Assembly: GCA_024195265.1 (NCBI GenBank)
Contig: JAJLRJ010000009.1
Coordinates: forward strand, 7,230,997-7,294,996
Origin: Dendrophyllia cribrosa
Lineage: Eukaryota > Cnidaria > Anthozoa > Scleractinia > Dendrophylliidae
Length of the DNA stretch: 64,000 nucleotides
Reading direction: 5' to 3'
The position numbers and the translations under genes are program-made. Positions 34,301-56,300 of the stretch are shown one piece after another; position 1 is the first letter of the stretch; the number at the start of each line of letters is the position of its first letter. The notes under the pieces are model-generated. The model ran no database searches and was not told the origin of the DNA. It worked only from the letters and a program-made list of their open reading frames with translations.

Positions 34301-37300
34301 CGACTAAAGATTTCGCAGTTTTGTGACTAAATTGGTCTAGCTAATAAAGGAATTATATTCAACAGTCTTGTGTCTTACTTGCAACTGGTAGTTGTAATTT
34401 TATCCGAAAAATCCTGCGAAATTCACGTTGAATGTTGCGTGACTTAATCGTCGATTTCATGCTCCATTAACGCGGTGTCCAAGAAGTTTATCACGGGAGC
34501 ACTTTTTCAGGCTTTCTCAGAAATTTCTCATTTCCGGTTCCGGTATTAGTACATGTACTGAGGAGTATGATTTCAGAATCAGAGAAATAACCGAAATGAA
34601 ATCAAGACAAATATACTATTTATATGTCGGAAAAATCTGAGACCTTTCGGATTACACAGCACGGCAGGATTTTGCCCGATCCCACGGCGATAGCGGGAAT
34701 TTGTTTGATGTCGGCCCGACGTTTTTGCCTGCGTGACATATCTCGCGACATAGCCCTTTTAAACAGTGGCTGAATTAATTCATGAAACTGAGGTACTAGG
34801 TCAAGACGAGGTGCCACGGGATAAGGAGACGCACTATAATCTATGATTACTACTAGTTATATTTATATTTATGCCTAGCACAAATCCTGCTTGTCGCAAA
34901 AAAAAAAAATTAAGTCGGGCTTTAGAATAGGGTTACCCCAAGTACGTGTCTGAGAGATTGTTTTCTTTTTATAGATCAAAATTAAGATATAACAGGACCG
35001 TTGTTCTCAATATTGCCGATTCTTTGATCTTAGGAAAGTCCCTGATACTGACATGAGATATTAACGCTTTCCAGAGCCGTTTACTATGAGAATATTAAGT
35101 TATGCCATCGCTGTTTGCTAGTTCTCGGCATAACAATATTGTTTCTTTGGCACATAGTTTGCAAGATCAGTAATAGTCGCTGAATGCTAGGATCACTGAG
35201 TTAATTTCTCAGTCCATGGCGTGATTTTGTGTGAGCGCAAGTCTGCGGTTTATAATAGGACGGTTAGTATGGCTTCGAGATAGTTTCTTCATCAATGATT
35301 CCATAAAAAATGGCATATTACAATTGTTTTCGACTCCTCAGAGTTTATTCTGCGTTTAAGTTGCGTGTCTCGGAGCCTTAGGCTGTACTTCACCGTTGTT
35401 AAACGTATGGCGTTATTGCATCCATCATGAAATCAGTTTGTAAAATATTGACAATATTTGAATCTCCAGCCTGTTTGCTGTTTCATAATTCTCATGGTCG
35501 GATGCAACAGTGTTGTACATTCTTAACAACAACAATTCGTTTAGCCGTATGATTCCAACCTTACTTTTGCTCGCAATCCAAAGGTGGAAAGTCGATTCGC
35601 GAAGAATAGTTTTCTTTGCATTTCCTGGCGCCTTCGGCCGTCCACGCTTGGGAAACCGTGAGGCCATTATATGAAGACCATTGACTTTGGATGTTCAAAA
35701 CCTTGTCCACCGGTAGCGCAAAACTACGAAAAAAATCAATCAAACCAATAGACTAATAATTCAAAAAAAGCAACGATAACAGTTACAGAGTTTCATTTAC
35801 ACAACTTGGGACGATGCAGTAAGATTCCGATTCACTATGAGCTACTATGCAATGTTCGGTATCGATTCGGTAATTTCGATGGCATCGAAAATGGCGGATT
35901 TCACCGTTTGAGCGCGCAGTGCATTTTGGATGGTACGGTCGATGCCATTATTAAGCCATCATAAGTAACCGAGCCTTTTGTAATGGTCGATGCCATTTAT
36001 GCTCTAGTTTATGTCTGTATTAGGACGAAAGTAGGCTGTCATTATTAGATAAAATTGGGCCTAGATAAAGTCCACGGTTGCATTTTGACTTTCAGTTTTG
36101 GCTCTACTGTTGTTGACGCGTTAAGTGTTCTACGTAGTATCAGCCTTGCTTACTTTATATCTAGATAAAGCAATTACACGGAATTAGACCTAAGCTAGAT
36201 TCATCCTTAGATATACGGATATAGTTACCCGAAAAGTAACTTTTATAATTAAATTTTTCGTGTGTTTGCCAGATCAACGCAGAGGTGTAGTGGTGAAGGC
36301 GAGGGATCAGTTAGAAAAACATTTCTAACTGGTGAAAATTTTTCTAAGTGTAGCTAGGAGCCGATTACCCTGGTGTAACTAAAATGGCATCGACCGTTCA
36401 CGAAACAAAAAATTTGCCGCACCTCGAAAGAACCTCTCAGACCTCTGGTTTTAAGGGTATAAGGAAGTCTGCGTCGGAGTGTAATCCCCGCCTAGGGCGG
36501 TATTGCCTTTCATCCACACAGACACGAATGAAACGATGTCATCGCTTGTAACCCGTCTACATGCGTCTACACTAAAAACAAGGCGTTCAGTGGGCGTTCG
36601 ATCGGTGAGTTTTAGTAATAAACGTGTGCGCTTCCAACCAACTGGCCGCAATAGTGTGTGAATGGCCGCAAAGAGCTCTGTAATGTAACTGGCCTGAGGT
36701 CTAACCCACATACTGTTAATAAAACTCAACAATTTGTTTATAAAATCACAGCGAGCCTACCCAAACTGACACTTCAGTCGCCGAAATTCGCCGTTTTTAA
36801 CCGCAAGGATGACATTCATAAAATTAAGGAAAGATTACGTATATTTTGAACTAATTTGGTACCATATCCTTCGCTATATTTGATGATGATATATGAACCT
36901 TTCGATTTCACGTACTGTGTACTGGTATGATCACTCCGTGAACTATGAGCGTGCACGTGACACGAGGCGCGTGCATTATGGCGTTACAGGAATGAAGTTG
37001 ATGTGGATTGGAACGAACGAAAATAACGGTCCCGAAATAATCGACTAAGTAGGCCAAATAAATAAGGTTTAATATTAGATTTACAACTGAGCGTCTGTGC
37101 TCCATGAGAGATAGGTGGCCAATATATATATTTTTTAACTCTGACATGCACTGAAGTTATTCGTTAAGAAATCATGTACTGATTCATGTGACTCAATACG
37201 TAACTTGATAAACGTGACGAAATTCAGTTCAGTCTTTTCTCAGACTATTTGTTTAAGTGTCTTCGTCACAAACGTCCACTCCTTTCCTGTGATGTAAAAT

Positions 37301-37385
37301 TTATCATGCATCAACATTGTAGCCTGAGACTTTTTCACTTTAAAGTTATATAAGACCCATATAACATCTTGTACAGTTGAACAAT
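31321..37385. other. Long intergenic stretch without a supported gene
   Basis: Local points only. A C(10) tract lies at 31795-31804. The part 33260-33600 is GC-richer and open on the minus strand (103 codons) but has no domain and looks like a dispersed repeat. Minus 35667-35577 starts with ATG, is Arg/Lys/Pro-rich (RGRPKAPGNAKK) and ends at an AAAA|GTAAGG donor, so it could be a first exon or repeat-derived; no partner exon was found. An ATGGCATCGA motif recurs at 35880, 35942 (reversed) and 36384. Confidence 0.35.
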
Positions 37386-37387
37386 AC

Positions 37388-37835
37388 TCAGTCGAACCTC
37401 TCATCAGTCACGGAGCCAACAACAATAACAATTTATTATGGTATTCCCATAGAAGTACATGGTATTACCTAATTAAATATAATAAAACCTATAATTCTAT
37501 CAAATTACAAGAGATTGCCTTAAGTCCATACATAAATGAATATAGGCAGCCGTAAGTCGACAAATAAAAGGATCAACATTGTTAAAAAGAAAAGTGATTT
37601 TTAATTTTTTGCAGGACCTGTTTTTTGTCAAAGCCGCCCGTAATAGAGGTGTCTGTACTATAGAGGTGTTTGTATTATAGAGGTGTCCGTATTTCATTAA
37701 AGAGGTGTCCGTATTATAGAGGTGTCTGTATTATAGAGGTGTCTGTATTATAGAGGTGTCCGTATTTCATTAAAGAGGTGTCCGTATTATAGAGGTGTCT
37801 GTATTAGAGAGGTGTTCGTATTACAGAGGTCATGG
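37388..37835. repeat. AGAGGTGTCCGTATTAT minisatellite
   Basis: About ten copies of a 17-bp unit AGAGGTGT(C/T)(C/T)GTATTAT, with a 26-bp variant carrying TTTCATTAA, from about 37640 to 37835. The left flank at 37390 has CAGTCGAACCTCTC, the terminal motif of the AACCTC repeat family, so the minisatellite probably grew from one of those elements. Confidence 0.7.
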
Positions 37836-38078
37836 ATATGACGTCATTTAAAAGTCGATAAAGGCTCCAGTATGCTTCCAAACGCAACAGCTCGTATTTT
37901 TATAGTTGTTGTAGCATTAATTTTAACGTTTGTTCTGCTTAACGCAGTTATATTGTTCACTAGAGTATACTATCTTGTTCGAAGATAAAGAAACTCTAGC
38001 AATTTATGACAATACAATATGTAAAATACTGTATGAAGGTCTATTAATCCTCGATGGTACTAAATCCTTTTTCTTGTT

Positions 38079-39436
38079 ACAGTCAACTCCCGCCTTGCGG
38101 ACACCTCGCTATTACGGACACCCCGCTATTACGGACAGCAGCTAAATCCCCGGCAAAAGTTACAGACGTTTGACTGAAACAAACTCCCGCTATTACGGAC
38201 TCTCGCTATTACGGACCTACGGACACTTAATTTATTCGGTCCCAACGTCACAATTTTATTGCTTTCTCTCTCGTTATAGCGGACACCGAGCAGCATCTTG
38301 GAATATTTGCACACATACATTAAGTCTATTTTTTCTGCTTTTTGGGATTGCCTTTGTCTTTTTTGATCGATTTCCGCTTCTTCTGTCCATCAATCAAAAT
38401 TCCTTCATCTTTTCCTCTTAACCCTTATTATGCTAAATCCGGATTTTTCCGCGATTTGGAGGAATGGCAATTCAACCACTTGTGACGTCACTAATTCACA
38501 CGTCAGCAGATTCTTTTGATATGCAACTAATACAGGTTGGAGAGATCTTTCCACAGGACTGTCCATTTTGAATATCGACTGCATTCTGACAGAGCTAATG
38601 GCAAAAAACGTGATCAGTTTTTGGTGCAAAATTGGTGGTAAAACAGGCCAATATACCTGTACTTGATCATGGTCTCCTTTCCAGGCCTTTCCATTGATAA
38701 AGATCAAAACTGTTCAGGCAAGAAGAAACGATGTACAGAGTAGAAGGTAGAGAGAATAAGAAAGCAGAGAAAAACGCAAAGGAACGGAGCAAGGAAAAAA
38801 AATCGGAACGGTTCCGCAAAAAAGTCCAAATTTTGGCTTATGCGCATGCGCCAAAGTGAAATATTGTATATTTTTACATGAAAACCTCATAAAAATCTTA
38901 GTACAGTGTGAGAAAGTGCATTTCTAGTAAAGTTTAGAGAAATTCAGCACCGTAGTGCCAAAAAAATCAATTTAACGGTAAAAAAACGTGTTTTTTTTTA
39001 GTAATTTCAACATATTAAGGGTTAAGGCCCTCTTTGCAGTCTCGTTGCCATGAATAAGTTCGTCCAGTCTGTCCAAATATTTCCTTCCGCCGTAAATCTT
39101 ATAAATAATTGGAATTTCCAGTCCCAAGCCAGCTCTTCGATTGATCCAGCATACGATGATTGTTGTTTACGTACTGAGAAGAACTACTGCACAAAGAATA
39201 CAACGTTGAACTTCTGTTCTGTTAAGTTCTATTCTGTTTGTAAATAAAGTTCTGACCTTCTTTACGTGCGACAACGAGTCTGAAAAAGGTACTGGAGTTA
39301 ATGAAAATGAACACACATATGACCCCCTACTGTAAATATGGTTTAAAATAAAAGAATTCTCGCATCCTGCTATTACGGACTCTCGCTAAATCAAATCGCA
39401 GTCCCGAGGGTGTCCGCTATAACGGGAGTTGACTGT
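38079..39436. repeat. Terminal-inverted-repeat element (ACAGTCAACTCCCG ends)
   Basis: Left end ACAGTCAACTCCCG and right end CGGGAGTTGACTGT are exact mirrors. Subterminal CTCGCTATTACGGACA units recur at both ends. It is 1.36 kb with no transposase frame, so non-autonomous. A second element is nested at 38418-39026. Confidence 0.75.
38418..39026. repeat. Nested inverted-repeat element (TCTTAACCCTTATTATG end)
   Basis: Begins CTTAACCCTTATTATG and ends ACATATTAAGGGTTAAG, inside the larger 38079-39436 element. There is no coding potential beyond a 100-codon frame without motifs. Confidence 0.6.
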
Positions 39437-39673
39437 AGATAGTTTTGCCGAATTATCAGGCTTAAAAGTTAATTATGAGAAAACCGAGGCTCTCCGGAGA
39501 GTGTATTAAACTTATGAGTTTGAGTTAGAATTTCGAGTTCGAGTTAGAATTTTGAGTTCGAGTTAGAATTTTGAGTTCGAGTTAGAATTTCGAGTTAGAG
39601 TCAAAATTTTGAGTTAAAGCCAAAATTTCGATTTATTTTTTTAATTTCTAACTTATTATTATTATTATTATTA

Positions 39674-39932
39674 TAGAGCAGTTTTCATTTGAGTGTCGTA
39701 AAACCAAAACCAAAACCAAAGTAATTACTCTGACCAATCACAGCAGTCGTAAACAATCCGATGAACCAATCAGAGCTCGAAGCAAATACATGTCGCCGGC
39801 GCCAAGCGCGGGAAAACGCGTGCGAGCAATTCACGATTGGTTTTGGTTTTACTTCTGATTGGTTGAGAAAGTGGAGCGAGATTTTTTAGCCAATCAGAAA
39901 GTGTAGCTAGCAATCAATTGAAAACTGCTCTA
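39674..39932. repeat. MITE with TAGAGCAGTTTTCA ends (complete copy)
   Basis: Left TAGAGCAGTTTTCATTTGAG and right CAATTGAAAACTGCTCTA are inverted. Inside, AAAACCAAAACCAAAGTAAT and GATTGGTTTTGGTTTTACTT are also mirrored, and CCAATCA boxes recur. The ends begin and finish with TA, consistent with a TA target duplication. Other copies are at 11960-12115 and 26990-27310. It lies about 250 bp before RECQL. Confidence 0.75.
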
Positions 39933-40080
39933 AATGTGTAAATTCTTGTGTAATTTAAGTAGGGTTATAAGTAAGACATTTATTGTAGGTGTCCGTAAGG
40001 GGAGGTTTTGACCGTGAACCTCAAGTAACCGGGTGCCGAGAATTTGAGCCCGCGTTGAAAATCTCAGCAGATTTCCCAGC

Positions 40081-40134
40081 AAATTTAATATGGCGGACGA
40101 AATGGCGCTGTATCATAAGATTAAACGTCTTTGA
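40081..40134 (+). promoter_or_regulatory. RECQL leader with ATGGCGGAC motif and 14-codon upstream ORF
   Basis: AATATGGCGGACGAAATGGCG at 40087-40107 matches the YY1-type AAnATGGCGGC pattern often found at housekeeping starts. Its ATG (40090) also opens a 14-codon frame that stops at TGA 40132-40134, 41 bp before the RECQL ATG. If this part is transcribed, the uORF could reduce RECQL translation. No TATA box is seen, which fits a housekeeping gene. Confidence 0.4.
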
Positions 40135-40175
40135 GAATTAACTCTTTTTGGCGTTTTTTTGTTTGTTAATTTACC

Positions 40176-49794
<9,619 letters not shown>

Positions 49795-50037
49795 TTCTTG
49801 ATTCAGGATTTCAACGTAAAGTGCAGTTTGGTCATGCTGGCATATTTCGGTATTAAAGAAGAACACAAGCAAGTCTCCTGGAACAACATAGTTTTATTGT
49901 TACTTCCGTTTTGTAGTTTTCGTTAAATTGTGTGAAACCGTTAAGATAAACAAAACAAAATGTCATCCTCAATATAGCCTGCAGTACAGGCATATTGTGT
50001 GGCGAGCACTGAATATTTTCTTCGCAAAATGTTTGGG

Positions 50038-50096
50038 CGCCATCTTGGAATATGAAGTCGCAACTCCCTACATTTTGGGAATCCAAGATGGCGGCC
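50038..50096. repeat. Hairpin of two opposed CCAAGATGGCG motifs
   Basis: CGCCATCTTGGAATATGAAG is followed by AATCCAAGATGGCGGC, giving an 11-12 bp stem with YY1-type CCATCTT/AAGATGGCG sites facing each other. It lies between the convergent RECQL and CIMIP2-like 3' ends. It may be a small repeat, an insulator-like site or chance. Confidence 0.5.
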
Positions 50097-50391
50097 AAAC
50101 AAACGAATGAATTTTAAACATAGCACTCGCCCTCCAACAAACGCCGGCACCGCAGGTTATCTTCAACATAAGATTATAGTAGCCGAGCCGAGTGAATGAA
50201 AAATAACGCAGTAAAGTTAATGAGAGAAATACAAATCTTTTGCGCCTTCAGGATCGCAAGGCTTAAGTTGAAGGATAAATGACACAGAGACATGTGGAGA
50301 CATGTACATTAATGTGAATGGAAAGTTCAATTTGACTATCCCCGAGATCATTTCGCAAGCCAGGACTTGGGCAGAGAAGACTCAATCGATC

Positions 50392-53300
50392 CTATCTCTT
50401 CTCAAAGTAGACATCCCTCAACGCACGGTCCCTCCAGGTACATGTTGAAGGGGGGCTCATTTTGAAAGGGATTCTGTGATGGGATCTGAAGTCCTTATCG
50501 TCGGCTGATACAAATTTACCGCACAGGGGACATTTTATCATCACCACTTTGCTAAGGAAGCTGCAGTTATCTACGCCTTCCAATCTACAAAACGCAATAC
50601 AAACAGCAGGATAAAAACATGGATGACTTTGTTTTCTGGCAGTCTTGTGCAGTAACGACAAATCATTCATTCAGAGTTTATAATACCGCTTAAATTCGAT
50701 CAGTCAGCATCCTCCTTCCAATAACCCCCCCCCCCCCCTCCCCCCTTACCCGAGTGTCACTTTGTTAATAAGTTCCCACGCCCCCCTTGAGTGTTGTTTA
50801 TAGCGCCCTTTATTCCAATAAAAAAGTATCACAAGATCAACCGATGTCATTTAGCTTCCTTTAAGTGTTCCTTTTGACGGGATCACAGAATCGGACGTTA
50901 AAGACACCAGAAAGCTATCTTATTAAATATTATATTCTGACAATGCGAATTATTGTTACCTGTTGTTCTGACTAACACGCCCACATATTAAATCAAAAAA
51001 GAAACAAGCACTCCTAGTAAGTAGTATTACTCCTAGTAGTAAGCGCTCCCACTCTAATAAGCACCCCTCCCTAGTAAGCACTCTTTCTCCAATAAGCACC
51101 CCTCCCTAGTGAGCGCTCCCTCTCCAATAAACGCTCTCCCTTGAGCTACCAAAATTAAATAGGCCACTTCGAAAAATACCATAATACTCTTTAAAGTGCA
51201 GGTTTGGGTGGTGATTGATGTAAGCCTGATCTTTCCAATTTCGTTTGTTTTCAGCACGAACTGCACGTGCTATGCTTCAACTTCTTGGCAATTGGTATTC
51301 GGTGCACATTTGTATGCGTACACACAATGCTACGTTCAAGCGTTCCTACGTGTACTCTGAATTCCATTGTGCCATTCTAACAAAGGAGACTTGAATAATT
51401 ACACCCCGGTGAGGCTGAGCCTGCACATAAAAGAGTATTATGATGTTTTTCGAAATGGGCTATAAGCCGCCCGGCGCTAAATCCAATCATAACGTAACTC
51501 TGTGAACTACCAGCCTCTCCTGCTCGGTTCCCATAAAGTGAATTCTCCGACACTCATGATCAGCTTTAGCTGTCCGCCTTTAATAGAGAGTTTAGGTACA
51601 GACAGGAGCCCATAATCCCGGAGCGCAACTTCCATACTGCGCTTGTGAAACGGCATTTTTACAAGTAGGTTTATTTTTAGATAAGCCTTTCCCGTGAATT
51701 GGTTTCGGAAAACCAATCACAAGCAATTGCATAATTAATAACATTCACATATTCACATAGCGACTGGAAATCAGACATTCAACACACAGGAATGTGAACA
51801 TGTGAATAGTTGTTAATTATGTAATTGCTTGTGATTGGCTTTCCGAAACCAATTCGCGGGAAAGGCTTATCTAAAAATAAACCTACTTGTAAAAACGCCG
51901 TTGCACGAATTTATGGTAGTTACACCCTCCGGGTAATGGGCTCCTGGTACAGACAAACAAGTGAAACTCGACTGGGAAGAGCCAACCACTGATGTTCGCC
52001 TTACTGGGTGTCTGCTTTTAAGGGATGGTTTCACGGTTCGGCGCATGTGCACAGATTAAAAATGCTTTATTCGCTTACTCACCAATTTTGTTGGTTAAAA
52101 AACCACTCACATTTACTTCAATAATCACATACTATATTTAGTCCAAACAAAGCGAAGGATGACCAAAATTCACAGAAAATTTCAACGGAATACACCGACA
52201 AAGTCAACACTGCATAAAACCAAATGAAGAATGATCCTCGCAGTTATGAACGCAATTTAAGCAATTGCGAAAAGAAGCCTGAAAAAAATTCAGGACTTCA
52301 ACGGGGTTCGAACCCGTGACCTCGCGATACCGGTGCGATGCTCTACCAACCTGAGCTATGAAGCCACTGACGTTGGGAGCAGGTCAATTGTAGGTTCATA
52401 TGTTCCCGTGAAAGGAGTGAATGTGAAATGATATATATGAAATAAATCATATATGAACTGCGGAAATGAAATCAAATGAAGAATGATCCTCGCAGTTATG
52501 AACGCAATTTAAGCAATTGCGAAAAGAAGCCTGAAAAAAATTCAGGACTTCAACGGGGTTCGAACCCGTGACCTCGCGATACCGGTACCGCGCGATACCG
52601 GTACCTCGCGATACCGGTACCTCGCGATACCGGTGCGATGAACCTTTGACCCGAAGGATTTATTCTACGCTCTGGTGGTTTTCATGGCGTACATGGGTAT
52701 GTATAATCATCTATTCAATCAACTGACTGACCACGACATTTTCACGGGCAAATTTCCTGCCAGAGTTAAAATTAAATGGGTTACGTCATAGCTTGCACAT
52801 GCGCCGAACCGTAAAACCCTCCCTTTATGAGAGTTGACTGTATGAGCATATCTCTCGGCCGAGTGTGATTAAGGCTTTGGGAAGGTTATTCCCCGTTCAC
52901 ACCGACTCTTAAACATGATTATTTTTTTTAGTTTAAAACAGGTTCAGAAAAATACCTCCTAACCTCCTGAAGTATTTGGAGGGGAATCTTTACTAAAAGA
53001 AACTAATTTATTGATATTTATTACCATTCCAGGTAGTTTTACTCTCGCTATACATTTAAAAACGTTCAAGATGGAGACTAAAAGCGAAGTTAAACTAAAC
53101 AACATTTTAACATGTTTAACTGTTGGTGTGAATGGGGTTTTAGTCTGTAACATAAGCACGCGAAAGAGAATCCCTGGGTAAAAAGCGACAGTCCACCCCT
53201 AGCTCCCTCAAAATTAGGCACTTCATTGTACCTCGACTCACCCGCTTGAAGTTAGCTGATGTTTTCGCGGGACGACAAATCTTTCCACCCTTTGAACTGT

Positions 53301-56300
53301 GCCGGTTCTATCCATGTAATGATTTCGATGACTCTGGGAAATCTAAAAAAAAAGGGGGAAATATTTTATAAATGCAAGGAGCATCTAGGAAAACAAAAGA
53401 AAAACTATTGCTATTAATTCTTTTTAGATTATTTTAAGCACCAGCTCATTATACTAAAGAATTGCGGAACATTATTCATTAATTATTGTTCAAGGCTGGC
53501 TGAAGAGACTGGTGGAAATCGAAAACAGCAGCGGGCTACGATACAACCTACTCAGAATTTGTATTAGTATTACTGAAACCCTCCTTAGACCTTCGATTTC
53601 CTGACGAAACCAAACAAATTTGGTTTAAACGGTGGCTAACTAGCTTTCGTCTGATCTACTTAGAATTAAATGTCACTTTAAAAAAAACGAGAGACTATAT
53701 TTATATGAGTGGAAACCCAGAAACAAACGTCCAGTTTTGTTAAAAGATTTAAAACTAGCAGTGATCAGAGATTATGGAGACGCGTTCGAAGGAATTTCCG
53801 GCGGAAATGAGCCCCTGAAAAAACCAATAGGGGCGGCCATTTGGAAGACCGTCTACCAAAAAATCTCAAATTTTTCTGCACATAAACCACAGGACAACCA
53901 ACACGAAATTAGGATTGCGTTCTTCGAACGCGATTATTCTACAAGTGCGCTAATAAGATTAAAAATACGTGTCTTGAGCTGCAGATGGCCAGGATGGAAA
54001 TCGATTGCAACTTCTCAATTTTTTCAAGTTTATCGGCTTGTGTCAGGGAAAACTCGCTAAAACTCTGATTATTTAACAAATTGACGTCAGTTTTCTATGC
54101 GTCTGTCCTCTGATTGATGATAAAATTCGTCATAACATTGTCAAAGTGCTGTGCGGCGAGTGGATCCACAGCAAACTTTGACAATGTTATGACGAATTTT
54201 ATCATCAATAAGAGGACAGACGCGTAAAAAACTGACGTCAATTTGTTTTTTTAATTACAATAACAAAAACACCAAAATCGTAAAAAACCGGATGAAATGA
54301 AGAGTGAACGCAAGGTTAACATAACAAATTGCTGAGTTTTATTCAAATTGACGCAATCATTGTCAATAATTTTTCTCGCTTTCTCATTGGCTAACTGATA
54401 ACAATAAAGAAATTTCATTGGCTAAAAAATTGACAGGATGACAGCTTGCATAAATTAAAATTTTATGTGTCTGTTTGTACTCAATCAGCATGCGAGAATA
54501 ACTTCAGTTATTGTAAAAGATTTATTCTCACTTCCAAAATTCACTATAAGCATTTCGTGACTGAAAAAAAAATTGGGGAAGTTTTGACCCAAAACACCAA
54601 GACCCCATGTCATAGCCGCTTTACTCTTTTTCGCGAATACTGAGCCGCCTTTTATTGCTCCCGGCCACTTGTGCGAACGTTGGATGCCCACCTGGGAGGG
54701 ACGGCCGTATACCTGCGCTTCACATGACTCAACGCAAAATGAGGTAGCTAAAACATAAAGTAACCTTGTCAAATTCTTGTACTTCTCTTCCTCTCTCGTG
54801 TTCGTTAGAAAGAGAGTATTTTTTAGCATCGCGCCATCGCTCCCGTGTCCTCGCCCTGGCTGACAGTACAAGGTCCGGCGTGTTGGAGTACACTGTGGGA
54901 AATCTGTGTTGTCCATCTTCGCCGATTCCTGGGTCATTCATGACGCTAGTACTAAGCTTAGCTGTTCGTCTGTCCTGGAAGTACTTCGCTGTGGTGTTAC
55001 CAAATGTGTCGCCATAATGCCAGAATTTGGCTTGAGGGCAGTAACCTGCATATCTAAAAAATAGCGCGTTCGCTGTATATTTAGAACGTTGGTAGTATCG
55101 ACAACTACACAGCGCACGCTGTCTAGTAAGTACATTTGATAATGGTGATTGCATGAAGACAATTGAATTACAGCCGAACCTCCATGTGCGATTACCTCTC
55201 GTAAGCGACCACCTCTTCAAAGCACTAAAGTCGAAACCTCTCATAAGCGACCACTTTTCCAAAATACCAATTTTTTTCTTTAATAGTCAAATCACTATAG
55301 TCGAAACCTCTCATAAGCGACCACCTCTTGTAAGCGATCGCGACTACTTTTAATGCCTGGTGAATAAGTACGAGGGGTCCCCTATACTTTTTAAGTGAAG
55401 CGTGAATAGGGCTATTTATTTTCCAGTGAAACGTTATTAAGACTTTTATTCAGTATTAGTGATTCGTGATTTTTAATCTCGAGATCTTTAACGTGATTGC
55501 CAACGCATTTTTTTGCTTTAACGTGACCTGTGAACTAAGTGCTGAATTAAATTAACGTGATCAATGAATCTTTTTATTTTCCTTCAGTTCATTTCTGTGT
55601 TTTGATTATATGAATGTGCGTCTTTTTCTACATTACACACTCATTTTATCTAAAAGAGGCAACGCTGTGATCAAGAGAATCGGATTTCCTCGATTTTTGC
55701 GTGAGTGAAAGAAATGACTTTTGTAATTATTCGTGACGCGTGAAAAGGTCCGGTGTTTTTTTGGTGAATAAGTTTCGCAAAGGGGTATAAGGGACCCTCT
55801 ATTGCGCTTTCAAATAATTTTTCGAATTTGGGTCAATTTTTTTTAATTCTCTAACAGATGATATAAAATATGCTGCCACCCTAAATAGTTTTAAAATCAT
55901 GATAAATATACATTTTTATTCGTAATTTTTTATATAATAAATTTGATTTTTATGGTAAATATCTAGCGCCTTCACCCACCTTTATTTTACAATGCAACTC
56001 CTATATAATTTTAAATCCCTTTTACTTTTCATCGTAAAGGGCCCTCCAGCCAAGTAGCTGAATGGGCCACCCCGTTTCAATAAAGTTTTCTATCTTTGTA
56101 CTTATGAGTTAGGTCTTATGGAGGCGGCATGTACGTCTCGGAACGTCTCCGGCACAGGATTGGCTGAGAAAACAATAGAACGAACAACAGAACAATGGAC
56201 CCTAGCCCTGAAAACAATTCTCTATTTTCGATTGCCCATAATACACTTTGCAGTGCCCCCAAATTTTACATAAACTATTGTTTGTAATTACTCTTGGGAG

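Noticed and set aside
54485..54937. 150-codon minus-strand open frame
   Set aside because: Different frame from the CIMIP2-like exon 54765-55053, which has family motifs and spliced partners.
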